A stretch of DNA of 64,000 bases from Bosea sp. BIWAKO-01 (GTDB lineage: Bacteria > Pseudomonadota > Alphaproteobacteria > Rhizobiales > Beijerinckiaceae). Below, in pieces: positions 36,877-48,032 of the stretch. Every line of letters begins with the position of its first letter. Position 1 is the stretch's first letter. Position numbers and translations under genes: made by a program. The stretch covers positions 1,054,001 through 1,118,000 of the forward strand of contig NZ_BCQA01000001.1 of NCBI RefSeq assembly GCF_001748145.1, given 5' to 3'. The notes beneath the pieces were generated by a model. The model was given only the letters and a program-made list of their open reading frames with translations, made no database searches and was not told where the DNA came from.

Positions 36877-39213
36877 TCAGGCCGCAGCCACGCCGCCCCG
36901 GTCTGCATCCATGGCGGGTTCAACCGGCTGCAGGCCAGACTGCTGGCTCAGCCATGGCACCCTGTTCGCCGGAACCGGGCGGGAGTAGCGATAGCCTTGC
37001 GCGAAGTTGCAGCCGCACTGGCGCAGGAAGGCCTCCTGCTGTCGTGTCTCGACCCCCTCCGCGATGAGATCCAGCTTCAGGTCGGCCGCGAGGTTGATGA
37101 TCGCGCGCACGATCGCAGCATCCTCCCCGCCCTCATCGAGATGGCGGACAAATCCGCGGTCGATCTTGATCACATCGACGGGGAAGCGCCTGAGATGGGT
37201 GAGCGACGCATAGCCGGTGCCGAAATCGTCCAGCGCAACGCAGACACCGTTCTCGCGAAGCGTCTTCAGCGCGCGTTCCGCATCGCCGGCGGTGCGGGCG
37301 AGGAGCACGGTCTCGGTGACCTCGACGCCGAAGCAGGATGTCGGCACGCCCGCCGCCGCCAGCTGGGCAAGCAGCTTCTGCGAAAACTGCGGATCGCGGA
37401 ACACCGCCGGCGCGAGATTGACCCAGACGCGCGGGACCGCAATCCCCGTTGCGAGCCAGTTGCTCAGGTCGGCAATCGCCTTGCGCAGGATGACATCGCC
37501 GATCGCAGAAGCCGTTTCCGGATCGTCCAACCCATGGACGAACGCGGCAGCCGGCACGATCCCGCGTTCGGGATGGCGCCACCGTGCCAGCGCTTCAAGG
37601 CCATCGATGGCACCAGTGACCAGTGAAATCTGCGGTTGATAGAAGGGCAGGATGCGGTCCTGCGTCAGCGCCTCGGCCAACTCACGGCAAATGGCGACGC
37701 GCGCGTTCATCGCCTCGCGCATGCCACTGTCATAGACGACGGCCATGTTCCGGCCCAGGGCCTTGGCGCGATAGAGCGCGAGATCGGCATCCTTCATCAG
37801 CTCGATCGGCACGCGATCATGCTGTGGCGCCAGCGCGATGCCGAGGCTGGCGCGCGAGGAAATGGCGTGCCCGAGATGGCTGAGCGGGGCACGCAGCGCC
37901 GTCAGCAGCCGCTCCGCCTTGGCCTGAGCCTCGGGCACGTCCATCGTCTCGGTCGAGAGCACCACGAATTCGTCACCGCCCAGGCGCGCGACGAGATCTC
38001 CGGGGGCAGTGTGGCGCAGGAGGCGCGCGGCTGCCTCGTTCAGCAAGGCATCTCCGGCATCGTGCCCAAGCGTGTCGTTGACCGACTTGAAATCGTCGAG
38101 ATCGACCAGGAACAGGCTCACGGTCGCGCCATCGCCGAGATCGGCAAGAGCCTCCTGCAGACGCTCATGGAAGAGCAACCGGTTCGGCAGGCCCGTCAGC
38201 GCGTCATGCGTCGCTTGCCAACGGACACGCGCTTCGGCGGCCTTGCGCTCGGTGATGTCGACAATGCCGGCGACGATCGTCGAGGACTGGCCCATCGACA
38301 AGGAGGTCGCGGTGATCAACGCGTCACGGCTCGTGCCGGATCCGTCGCGGATCGCAACCTCGAACTCGCCGACATGCTCGCCGCGAAGCAATTGCCGGGT
38401 CAAGCTGCGCCGGCTTTTCGCATCGACGAAGACATCCGGCACGGCCACCTCGCGCAGATCGCCTCCGGTCCCCTTGCCGAAGAAGCGCAGCGCCGCATCA
38501 TTGGCCCGGACGAAGCGCCCATCCGCCACCGACGTGACGACAAGCGGGATCGGCACGGCCATGAAGAGGCGCTCGATCATCGCGCGGCTCTCGTCGAGCT
38601 CCTCCTTTGCAGCACGCTCGGATTGGGTCGCAGTCCATTCCAGCCGCCTCAGGCGGTTGGCGTGGATCACGACCAGGCCCAACGCGAAGTTCAACATCGC
38701 CAACACGAGCACCAACCCGACGAAGGTGCTCGGATACGGGCCCACCCCGAGATAGCCAACCAGCATGAGCACGCTGGTGCAGAAACCGAGGATGAACGTC
38801 CAGCGGAAGGATATCGGCGCCACCAGATAGAAGATGGAGGGCAGCAACAGCACGACGAACAGCGCCAGATCGCTGCGAGAGCTGACCAGGAAGGCAACCG
38901 CCACGGCGCAACCGACCTCCCACAGGGCGGTCACCGCTTCGGCCTGCTTGAAGCGGGTCGCCCTGCGGATCAGGAGCGCACAGAGAATCGACACCGCCAC
39001 GACGGCGAAGCGTGCGGACACGGCGACCAGGAAATGTGGCGTCCCGAAGAAGCGCCAGTCGCTGACGAGGAAGAAGGTGTTGAGCAGCGCCGAAATCAGG
39101 AAGATCAGCCGGCACTGCCGGAGGGTCTCCGGCAACCGGGCCGCCTGGAAGGTCTCCTCACGGCCAAAATCGCGGAATTCTCCGCCAAATCGGAACAAAC
39201 TGTCGCGTTGCAT
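36877..39213 (-). CDS. Membrane-bound PAS-GGDEF-EAL cyclic-di-GMP protein
   Basis: A 778-residue protein. Residues about 34-190 contain roughly six hydrophobic helices, then a PAS domain (about 215-330), a GGDEF domain with intact GGDEF (LVARLGGDEFVVL, near residue 410) and an EAL domain (EALARWRHPERG near residue 540, VWVNLAP, VEVTET, LDDFGTGYASL, IKIDRGF, AEGVET). Both catalytic sites look intact, so it may make and break c-di-GMP. The RxxD inhibitory site five residues before GGDEF is replaced by APGD, suggesting no product inhibition. It is monocistronic. Confidence 0.92.
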   Translation of the reverse strand: MQRDSLFRFGGEFRDFGREETFQAARLPETLRQCRLIFLISALLNTFFLVSDWRFFGTPHFLVAVSARFAVVAVSILCALLIRRATRFKQAEAVTALWEVGCAVAVAFLVSSRSDLALFVVLLLPSIFYLVAPISFRWTFILGFCTSVLMLVGYLGVGPYPSTFVGLVLVLAMLNFALGLVVIHANRLRRLEWTATQSERAAKEELDESRAMIERLFMAVPIPLVVTSVADGRFVRANDAALRFFGKGTGGDLREVAVPDVFVDAKSRRSLTRQLLRGEHVGEFEVAIRDGSGTSRDALITATSLSMGQSSTIVAGIVDITERKAAEARVRWQATHDALTGLPNRLLFHERLQEALADLGDGATVSLFLVDLDDFKSVNDTLGHDAGDALLNEAAARLLRHTAPGDLVARLGGDEFVVLSTETMDVPEAQAKAERLLTALRAPLSHLGHAISSRASLGIALAPQHDRVPIELMKDADLALYRAKALGRNMAVVYDSGMREAMNARVAICRELAEALTQDRILPFYQPQISLVTGAIDGLEALARWRHPERGIVPAAAFVHGLDDPETASAIGDVILRKAIADLSNWLATGIAVPRVWVNLAPAVFRDPQFSQKLLAQLAAAGVPTSCFGVEVTETVLLARTAGDAERALKTLRENGVCVALDDFGTGYASLTHLRRFPVDVIKIDRGFVRHLDEGGEDAAIVRAIINLAADLKLDLIAEGVETRQQEAFLRQCGCNFAQGYRYSRPVPANRVPWLSQQSGLQPVEPAMDADRGGVAAA

Positions 39214-39280
39214 ACCGGGGGGTTACGCGACGAAGGTCAAAACCGCGTTAAAGCGGCCGGAAATTGCTGCAGTGCAACGG

Positions 39281-39904
39281 TCAACCCGGCCCGACCAGGC
39301 CGCCCCGCGGCGCAATCAAGGCAGCAAATTCGCGTGCCAGTTCTGGGATGTCGAAGCGCCCGGGGCGGTACCAGTCTGTGGAGCCATTGAGGGCGCCGAG
39401 CAGGAAGAGGCGCAGCGCCTCCGGCGAACGCTCTGCGGCGATCACATCGGCGCCCTGAAGCTCCGCGATCAGGAAGCGCCAGACGTCCTCATAGGCGCGG
39501 CGAACCCTGCGCACGCTGTCCGGCACCGACATCGCGCCGAAGGCAAAGGCCTTGATGCTCGCCGAGGTGTAATCGCCATGGCCATGCAGCGCCGTCAGAT
39601 GCGCGCGAATCGCGCATTCCAACCGGGCACGCGGCTCGGCCCCCTCGGTTTCCTGCAAAGCGGCAACCACCGCCTCCTGAACGAAGCGAACCCCGTCATT
39701 GACGACGGCCTCGACGATCTCCTCCTTCGACGCGAAGTGATAATAGAGGCTGGCCTTGCGGATACCGACCGCCTCGGCGATCTCGCGCAGGGTGGTCTGG
39801 TGATATCCGCCCTGGCGCAGCAGGCGCGCAGCCGTGTCGAGGATCAGCCGGCGCGCTCCCCCTTCTACGGCACCGCGCTCCGCCTTGGTCGTCTGAATGC
39901 TCAC
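39281..39904 (-). CDS. TetR-family transcriptional regulator
   Basis: A 207-residue TetR regulator. The N-terminal helix-turn-helix is in RLLRQGGYHQTTLREIAEAVGIRKASLYYHF; the C-terminal ligand domain is variable. ATG/GTG 39904 overlaps the acyl-CoA dehydrogenase stop by 4 bp, so it is translated with that gene. It probably controls the divergent acyl-CoA dehydrogenase and acyl-CoA carboxylase genes, as related TetR proteins sense acyl-CoAs. A symmetric site lies in their shared promoter. Confidence 0.88.
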   Translation of the reverse strand: MSIQTTKAERGAVEGGARRLILDTAARLLRQGGYHQTTLREIAEAVGIRKASLYYHFASKEEIVEAVVNDGVRFVQEAVVAALQETEGAEPRARLECAIRAHLTALHGHGDYTSASIKAFAFGAMSVPDSVRRVRRAYEDVWRFLIAELQGADVIAAERSPEALRLFLLGALNGSTDWYRPGRFDIPELAREFAALIAPRGGLVGPG

Positions 39905-41088
39905 AACCGTTTCGCCACCTCTTCCAGCATGACCTCGGTGGCCCCGCCGCCAATCGACTGGACCCGCGCATCCCGCGTCAGGCGTTCAATGGCGCTTTCG
40001 CGCATGAACCCCATGCCGCCATGGAACTGCAGGCAGGCATACATCACCTCGTTGACCAGTTCGCCGCAATACGCCTTGACCATCGAGACCTCGCGCGTGG
40101 CCTCAGCGCCCCGGGCGTCGAGCCAGGCGGCATGATAGACGAGCTGGCGCCCCGCCTCGACCTTGGCGGAGAGCATGGCGAGCTTCTGGCGGATGGCCTG
40201 CTTTTCCCAGAGCGGAGCCCCGAAGGCCTTTCGAGTGCGGACATAATCCAGCGTGAGATCGAGCGCGGCCTGTGCCTCGCCCATCGCCATCGCGCCGATG
40301 ACCGTGCGCTCATTCTGGAAGTTGCGCATGATCGCGTAGAAGCCTCGCCCCTCCTGGCCGAGCAGGTTCGCGGCCGGGATGCGGCACTCCTCGAAGACGA
40401 GTTCGGCGGTATCGGAAGAGCGCCAGCCGTGCTTGTCGAGCGCGCGCGAGACCCGGAAACCGGGCGTTCCCTTCTCGACCAGGAAGATCGAGACCGATTG
40501 CGAGGGCCTGGCCGAGAGATCGGTCTTGGCGGCGACGCAGTAGAGATCCGCATGGACGCCGTTGGTGATGAACATCTTGGCGCCGTTCAGGACGTAGGTT
40601 TCGCCCTCGCGCCGCGCCGTGGTGCGGATACCCTTCACATCCGAACCCGCGTCAGGCTCTGTCACCGCCACCGCGCAGATCGTCTTGCCGGCAATGATGT
40701 CCGGCATGTAGCGGGCGTGCTGCGCCTTGCTGCCCGCATTGAATACATGGACAGAAGCCATGTCGGTATGGACGAGTGCGGTGATGGCGACGCCGGAGAA
40801 AGTGGAGCGGCCGAGCTCCTCGGCAAGGATCACGGTCGCCAGCGTATCCATTTCCGAGCCGCCGAATTCGGCGGGGTAGCGGATGCCGAAGAAGCCGAGT
40901 TCGCCCATGCGGCGCAGCACCTCCCGCGGCACGAAACCAGCCTCCTCCCAGGCCAGCGCATGCGGCTTGATCTCGGTATCGACAAAGCGGCGCAGTTGAT
41001 CGCGCAGCGCCTCGTGCTCCTCGGTGAAATAGGGCGAGCGGCGCAGCTCTTCGTCGGCCGCGGGCCCCGGTCTGTCCACCGCCGTCAT
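39901..41088 (-). CDS. Acyl-CoA dehydrogenase
   Basis: A 395-residue FAD-dependent acyl-CoA dehydrogenase. Recognisable motifs are AVTEPDAGSDVKGI, VLNGAKMFITNG and the C-terminal HGGMGFMRE...RDARVQSIGGGATEVM. It introduces a 2,3-double bond into an acyl-CoA. The partner carboxylase suggests a branched substrate such as isovaleryl-CoA or citronellyl-CoA, but the exact chain is not readable. ATG 41088 has GGGAGAG upstream. It is divergent from the carboxylase genes and coupled to TetR. Confidence 0.9.
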   Translation of the reverse strand: MTAVDRPGPAADEELRRSPYFTEEHEALRDQLRRFVDTEIKPHALAWEEAGFVPREVLRRMGELGFFGIRYPAEFGGSEMDTLATVILAEELGRSTFSGVAITALVHTDMASVHVFNAGSKAQHARYMPDIIAGKTICAVAVTEPDAGSDVKGIRTTARREGETYVLNGAKMFITNGVHADLYCVAAKTDLSARPSQSVSIFLVEKGTPGFRVSRALDKHGWRSSDTAELVFEECRIPAANLLGQEGRGFYAIMRNFQNERTVIGAMAMGEAQAALDLTLDYVRTRKAFGAPLWEKQAIRQKLAMLSAKVEAGRQLVYHAAWLDARGAEATREVSMVKAYCGELVNEVMYACLQFHGGMGFMRESAIERLTRDARVQSIGGGATEVMLEEVAKRL

Positions 41089-41129
41089 TGCACTCTCCCG
41101 CTGCTTGACCTCTTGGCGCATATTCGCCT

Positions 41130-41147
41130 ACCTAACGGACGGTAGGT
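41130..41147. promoter_or_regulatory. Candidate TetR operator
   Basis: The 18-bp sequence ACCTAACGGACGGTAGGT has arms ACCTAACGG and ACCTACCGT (read inward), matching at 7 of 9 positions. It lies in the 105-bp divergent promoter between the acyl-CoA dehydrogenase and carboxylase genes, the expected place for the linked TetR. Confidence 0.5.
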
Positions 41148-41193
41148 GACTTGATCGACGAGATCAAGGGCGAGCGCCGAGGCGGGAGGAACC

Positions 41194-42777
41194 ATGTCTG
41201 CAGGCTCCACGAGCGAAGCGCGCGCAAACGTGCCCCCGCCTCTCACCGAGATGCTCGCCACCCTGCGCGAGCGCCATGCCCTCGTCGCCAATGGCGGCGG
41301 TCCCCGAATGCGCGAGCGGCACGAAACGCGCGGCAAAATCATGGTGCGCGAGCGCATCGACCTGCTGCTCGACGCCCAGTCACCCTTCCTCGAACTCTCG
41401 CCGCTGGCGGCCTGGGGGCTCTACGGCAACGAGGTGCCCGGCGCCGGCATCGTTACCGGCATCGGCACCGTCTCCGGCCGCGCCTGCATGCTGATCGCCA
41501 ATGACGCGACGGTGAAGGGCGGCTCGTTCTTCGCCGAGACCGTGCGCAAGCATCTCAGGGCGCAGGAAATCGCCGAGGAGCATCGCCTGCCCTGCCTCTA
41601 CCTGGTCGATTGCGGCGGAGCCTTCCTGCCGGAACAGGACCGGGTCTTCCCGGACCGCGACCATTTCGGCGGCTCCTTCTACAACCAATGCCGGATGTCG
41701 GCGGCCGGCATTTCCCAGATTTCGCTCGTCTTCGGCGGCTGCACCGCTGGCGGCGCTTATATTCCGGCGCTGTCCGACGAAGTGATCATGGTCAGGGGTA
41801 CCGGGCGTATCCATCTCGGCGGCCCACCGATCGTGAAGGCGGCCATCCACGAGATCGTCGATGGCGAGACCCTGGGCGGGGCCGAGATGCACACCCAGGT
41901 CTCTGGGGTCAGCGACCATCTGGTCGCAACGGAAATGGAGGGCCTCGCCAAGCTCCGCGAGATCGTCGGCTCGCTCGGCGAGATCGGCAAGCTCGGCGCA
42001 GCACCCTACCCGCCCGTGCCGCCGAAGTTCGATGCGGCCGAGCTCGAGCAGATCGTCCCGACCGACCTGCGCAGACCCTATGATGTGCGTGAGGTGATCG
42101 CCCGCATTGTCGATGACAGCAGCTTCAACGCCTTCAAGCCCGACTATGGCGCAACACTCGTCACCGGCTTCGCCCGCATCCACGGCCACCCCGTCGGCAT
42201 CATCGCCAATAATGGCGTGCTCTTCTCAGAATCGGCGCTGAAGGGCGCCCATTTCATCGAGCTCTGCGACCAGCGACAGATCCCCCTGATCTTCCTGCAG
42301 AACATCACCGGCTTCATGGTCGGCACCGCAGCCGAACGCGAGGGCATCGCCAAGCATTCGGCCAAGCTGGTCTATGCCGTCTCGAATGCGCGCGTTCCCA
42401 AATACACCGTGCTGATCGGCGGCTCCTATGGCGCCGGTAATTACGGCATGTGTGGGCGCGGCTTCCGGCCACGTTTCCTGTTCTCCTGGCCGAATGCCCG
42501 CATCGCCACGATGAGCCCCGAGGTTGCAGCCACCGTCGTCACGGAACTGCGCCGCCAGAGCCTGAAGGGCGCTGCCGACGAGGCAGCGATCGCTGAACTC
42601 GATCGCAAGACACGGGCCCAGTTCGAGGAGCAGAGCGACCCGTATTATGCGACTGCACGGCTCTGGGATGACGGGATCATCGAGCCGGCCCAGACGCGCG
42701 ACGTGCTCGGCCTGTGCCTCTCGCTTGCCGCTGGCGAAGCGCGCGACACCTCCCCTCGCCCCGTCTACCGGATGTGA
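41194..42777 (+). CDS. Acyl-CoA carboxylase beta (carboxyltransferase) subunit, methylcrotonyl-CoA carboxylase-like
   Basis: A 527-residue carboxyltransferase that moves CO2 from carboxybiotin to an acyl-CoA. The two oxyanion-hole regions are clear: [17 protein letters not shown] and [20 protein letters not shown]. The latter GMCGR signature is typical of 3-methylcrotonyl-CoA and geranyl-CoA carboxylases rather than propionyl-CoA carboxylase. It lies 7 bp before the biotin carboxylase gene. No enoyl hydratase or HMG-CoA lyase follows, so leucine degradation is not proven. Confidence 0.9.
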   Translation: MSAGSTSEARANVPPPLTEMLATLRERHALVANGGGPRMRERHETRGKIMVRERIDLLLDAQSPFLELSPLAAWGLYGNEVPGAGIVTGIGTVSGRACMLIANDATVKGGSFFAETVRKHLRAQEIAEEHRLPCLYLVDCGGAFLPEQDRVFPDRDHFGGSFYNQCRMSAAGISQISLVFGGCTAGGAYIPALSDEVIMVRGTGRIHLGGPPIVKAAIHEIVDGETLGGAEMHTQVSGVSDHLVATEMEGLAKLREIVGSLGEIGKLGAAPYPPVPPKFDAAELEQIVPTDLRRPYDVREVIARIVDDSSFNAFKPDYGATLVTGFARIHGHPVGIIANNGVLFSESALKGAHFIELCDQRQIPLIFLQNITGFMVGTAAEREGIAKHSAKLVYAVSNARVPKYTVLIGGSYGAGNYGMCGRGFRPRFLFSWPNARIATMSPEVAATVVTELRRQSLKGAADEAAIAELDRKTRAQFEEQSDPYYATARLWDDGIIEPAQTRDVLGLCLSLAAGEARDTSPRPVYRM

Positions 42778-42784
42778 CCGCGCC

Positions 42785-44776
<1,992 letters not shown>

Positions 44777-44793
44777 GCGCAAGCCGCCTCGCG

Positions 44794-44836
44794 TATCGGC
44801 CCGAACAGTGGATTGCAGCCCTCGGGAAGGCCGATG
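44794..44836 (-). repeat. Diverged copy of the 43-bp palindromic repeat
   Basis: This element matches, in reverse orientation, the repeat cores at 56 kb: same ends (ATCGGCCCGAA...GGCCGATG), same 43-bp length, several substitutions in the loop and inner arm. The flanking CAAACACAGAAAG also matches the inter-repeat linker. It lies between the convergent carboxylase and hypothetical genes. Confidence 0.8.
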
Positions 44837-44888
44837 CAAACACAGAAAGTCAGGTCTTCGAATCGGACGGGAGATGCAGTGCGATGGT

Positions 44889-45461
44889 CTAGGTGCCCGC
44901 CGCCTTCGTCGGTGCGGGCGTCTTCCTCACCGTGACCCGCGCCGCGGCAAGGCGCCGATAAAGCGTCCGCCGGCGAAGCATGGGCAACCAGTCGTAGAGG
45001 AACATCTCGGCCGGCCTCCAGATCACGACCCAGCCGATGATCACGAAGCTCTCCTGAAGCACGCGCGCGAACGGCCCTTCGATACGCTCCGACAGCCACC
45101 AGCCGATGAAGAGACAGGCGCTCAGGACGATGAGGCCGATCAGGAAGGCCAAGCGACCGTCCCGGAACAGCTGCCGCATCGCCTTTGTCTCAGATCGCGC
45201 GCGTCCGTCGAACCAATTGCCGATGGCCGCGCCTAGATCGGGCGCAGCCCCGCCGTCCGCTGCGATGTCGATGACGATTTCAATGGCGCGATCCTTCGGT
45301 AGCTCCTCGGCCCATTCGACGATGTACTGCTCGGCATCCGCCGACAGGTCGCGCTGGCGGAAGGGAAACGGATCGAGCGTGTTGAACAACTGCGCGCCAT
45401 CGATCAGGCTCAGTTCGATCGTGCTCGCGTTGTGCAAGCCCCGAACTGCATTGTCAGCCAT
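44889..45461 (-). CDS. Hypothetical membrane protein with two transmembrane helices
   Basis: A 190-residue protein that I do not recognise. The N-terminal 110 residues are soluble and acidic (PFPFRQRDLSADAEQYIVEWAEEL and a predicted beta strand AIEIVIDIAAD). They are followed by two hydrophobic helices near residues 105-125 (LAFLIGLIVLSACLFIGWW) and 137-155 (SFVIIGWVVIWRPAEMFLY), and a basic tail. The layout suggests an inner-membrane protein with a cytoplasmic N-domain. It is divergent from the DUF3141 gene across a 262-bp gap and converges on the carboxylase operon. Confidence 0.75.
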   Translation of the reverse strand: MADNAVRGLHNASTIELSLIDGAQLFNTLDPFPFRQRDLSADAEQYIVEWAEELPKDRAIEIVIDIAADGGAAPDLGAAIGNWFDGRARSETKAMRQLFRDGRLAFLIGLIVLSACLFIGWWLSERIEGPFARVLQESFVIIGWVVIWRPAEMFLYDWLPMLRRRTLYRRLAAARVTVRKTPAPTKAAGT

Positions 45462-45723
45462 CAGTCACCGCCATTCCCATGATCGCCCCAACACCTCCGC
45501 CGAACCGCATGTCGAATACCGGCCGAAGTTATCGCATCCTGCCCTGAATATCCTGCCGACGAGCCGGCTTGATTGAAGTCAATTCCCCGCACCGGCGAAT
45601 ACCGCATATGACAAGCACCTCTTGCATAGGTTGCGCGGGCGTCTCAGTCTGGTGATATTGCAGTGCAAAAGATCATCGTGAAGTTTCTGACGTATCGGCC
45701 CCCGGCCATATGAGGACAACGAT
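45462..45723. other. 262-bp divergent promoter region upstream of the DUF3141 operon
   Basis: This interval separates the hypothetical membrane protein (minus) from the DUF3141 operon (plus). It is relatively A+T-rich from 45590 to 45720 and ends with a GAGGA ribosome site 8 bp before ATG 45724. I saw no clear inverted repeat or RNA element. Confidence 0.4.
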
Positions 45724-48024
45724 ATGGTGAGCGCATATTCCGCGACGTCGCCCGGCGCTGCGGCTGCGACGGCCCATTCCGGCTCCGATCTCGCCGCGTA
45801 TCTGGTCGACGCCGCCCAGCGCAACGTGCTGATGCTCGATGTGTTGCGCCGGCGGGGCGACAATTACCTCGACCATCTGGCGATGGCGGCTCCCAATGTC
45901 CTCGGATTTGACTTCGAGATCGTCATGAGCGGCCGTAGCCTGCCCCGCCCGGTCAATTACGGCCTGGTCCGGATCATTGCGCCCGAAGGCGTCGTCACGG
46001 ACGAGTCCTCGCGCCCCTTCATCGTCGTCGATCCGCGTGCCGGCCATGGGCCGGGCATTGGCGGCATGAAACCCGACAGCGAGATCGGCGCAGCGCTCGC
46101 TGCCGGACATCCCTGCTATTTCATCGGCTTCCTGCCCGATCCGGTGAGAGGCCAGACGATCGAGGATGTCGGCTGCGCCGAGGCCGCCTTCATCGAGGCC
46201 GTCACCAGGCGTCATCCCGGCTATTCCGGCAAGCCTTGCGTCATCGGCAACTGCCAGGCCGGCTGGGCCGTGCTCGGGCTCGCCGCCGCCCGGCCCGAGC
46301 TGATGGGGCCGATCATGGCCGCAGGCGCGCCGCTGGCTTATTGGAACGGCAAGGACGGCCTCAACCCGATGCGCTATTCCGGCGGCATGCTCGGTGGCTC
46401 CTGGCTTACCTCGCTGACCGGCGACCTTGGCGCCGGTATCTTCGACGGCGCTTATCTCGTTCAGAATTTCGAGAACCTGAACCCGGCCAACACGTGGTGG
46501 AGCAAGCTCTACGATGTCTGGTCGAAGGTCGATACCGAGGCCGACCGCTTTCTCTCCTTCGAGAAATGGTGGGGCGGACACGTGCTGCTCAACCGCGAGG
46601 AGATCGAGTTCATCGTCGAACAGCTCTTCGTCGGCAACAAGCTGACCAAGGGGGACGTGACGCTCTCTTCCGGCAAGCGGATCGACCTGCGCGAAGTCAC
46701 CTCGCCGATCGTCGTGTTCTGTTCCTGGGGCGACAACATCACGCCGCCGCAGCAGGCGCTCGGCTGGATCACAGATCTTTATGGAAGCGACCTCGCGCTG
46801 ATCGCAGCCGAGCAGACGATCGTCTACTCCATCCACCCGCAGGCCGGACATCTCGGCGTCTTCGTTTCAAGTTCCGTGGCGAAGAAGGAGCATACCGAGC
46901 TCACCGAGAACATGGATCTGATCGACATCCTGCCGCCGGGGCTCTGGCAAGCGGTTATCACACCGCGCGAGCCCGGCCAGGACTACGCGGATCTGGTGAC
47001 CGGCAACAATATCCTGCGCTTCGAGGCGCGCAGCCTCGATGACATTCGCGCCCTGGGGCTGAACACGGCGGAGGATGACCGCCGGTTCGCGACAGTCGCC
47101 AAGGTCTCCGAGATCAATGCGAGTTTCTACAAGACCTGGTTGCGCCCATTCGTGCAGGCTGCTGCCACGGCGCCCGCTGCAGAGCTGGAACGCCGGCTCA
47201 ACCCGCTCCGCTCACAGTTCGAGATCTTTTCGCACAACAACCCGTTCATGCGCGGCGTCAGCGGCTGGGCGGAACTCGTACGGGAACACCGCCGGCCCGC
47301 GGCCCCGGACAATCCATTCCTGGCCTGGCAGGAGATCATCTCGCAGAACATCGTCGCCTCGCTCGACCTGTTCCGCGACATCCGGGATTCCACGACCGAA
47401 CTCGTCTTCAAACAGATCTACGGCGCGCCTGGCTTGCAAGCGGGGCTCGGCGTCACCGACGAGACGGCGCGCCCTCAACCGGCCGATCGCGAGCGCGGCG
47501 TCGCAGCGCTCGAAGCAGGCCGTTCCGACCTGGCTCAACGCGTCGGCCGCGTCAGCGCCAAGATCGCGATCCTGCGGGCGGTGATGTACGTCCTGGCGGC
47601 GCGCGGCGGCATCGACGAACGGATCTTTGCCGTCCTGCGTCGCCTGCACGGCAAGCATCAAAAGCTCGACGGCATGACGCTCCAGCAGTTCAAGCTCAAC
47701 GTCCGCGAACAGTTCTTCATGCTGCGCTTCGACGGCGAAGCGGCGGTCGCAGCGATCGCCACAGTGTTGCAAACCGAGCCCCCCCATATTTCGCTCGAGG
47801 AATTTCACGACATTCTGACCGCTGCAGGGCCTCTCGAAGGCGAAGCGCTTGCCCGTTTCGAGCGGATCGGCAGGATGTTTCCCGCCCCGTCGCCGGCACG
47901 TGAGCTGCACGAGACCGCGAGCAATCTGCACCGCCTGCCAAGCCAGACGGCCGTGCAAGAGCGAGCAGTCCTCGACACCCCGTCGAAGGCAGCGCCCCGC
48001 CGCAGATCATCACCGAGGAAGTGA
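45724..48024 (+). CDS. DUF3141 protein, PHA synthase-like alpha/beta hydrolase
   Basis: A 766-residue cytoplasmic protein. The first 400 residues form an alpha/beta hydrolase related to polyhydroxyalkanoate synthases. The nucleophile motif is VIGNCQAGWAVL with Cys177, as in PhaC (G-x-C-x-G), the Asp is in CSWGDNITPP and the His in HPQAGHLGVFV. The C-terminal half is helical, without a known domain. True PhaC activity is unproven; the protein may act on hydroxyacyl-CoA or acyl chains. It heads an operon and lies 8 bp before pta, an association that points to acetyl-CoA or acyl-phosphate metabolism. Confidence 0.85.
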   Translation: MVSAYSATSPGAAAATAHSGSDLAAYLVDAAQRNVLMLDVLRRRGDNYLDHLAMAAPNVLGFDFEIVMSGRSLPRPVNYGLVRIIAPEGVVTDESSRPFIVVDPRAGHGPGIGGMKPDSEIGAALAAGHPCYFIGFLPDPVRGQTIEDVGCAEAAFIEAVTRRHPGYSGKPCVIGNCQAGWAVLGLAAARPELMGPIMAAGAPLAYWNGKDGLNPMRYSGGMLGGSWLTSLTGDLGAGIFDGAYLVQNFENLNPANTWWSKLYDVWSKVDTEADRFLSFEKWWGGHVLLNREEIEFIVEQLFVGNKLTKGDVTLSSGKRIDLREVTSPIVVFCSWGDNITPPQQALGWITDLYGSDLALIAAEQTIVYSIHPQAGHLGVFVSSSVAKKEHTELTENMDLIDILPPGLWQAVITPREPGQDYADLVTGNNILRFEARSLDDIRALGLNTAEDDRRFATVAKVSEINASFYKTWLRPFVQAAATAPAAELERRLNPLRSQFEIFSHNNPFMRGVSGWAELVREHRRPAAPDNPFLAWQEIISQNIVASLDLFRDIRDSTTELVFKQIYGAPGLQAGLGVTDETARPQPADRERGVAALEAGRSDLAQRVGRVSAKIAILRAVMYVLAARGGIDERIFAVLRRLHGKHQKLDGMTLQQFKLNVREQFFMLRFDGEAAVAAIATVLQTEPPHISLEEFHDILTAAGPLEGEALARFERIGRMFPAPSPARELHETASNLHRLPSQTAVQERAVLDTPSKAAPRRRSSPRK

Positions 48025-48032
48025 GGCGCAGA

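Noticed and set aside
37636..39390. A 584-codon plus-strand frame opposite the GGDEF-EAL gene
   Set aside because: Antisense to a gene with intact catalytic motifs; no domain of its own.
44889..45461. Possible relation of the two-helix hypothetical protein to the DUF3141 operon
   Set aside because: It is divergent with a 262-bp gap and no shared site was seen, so no functional link is claimed.
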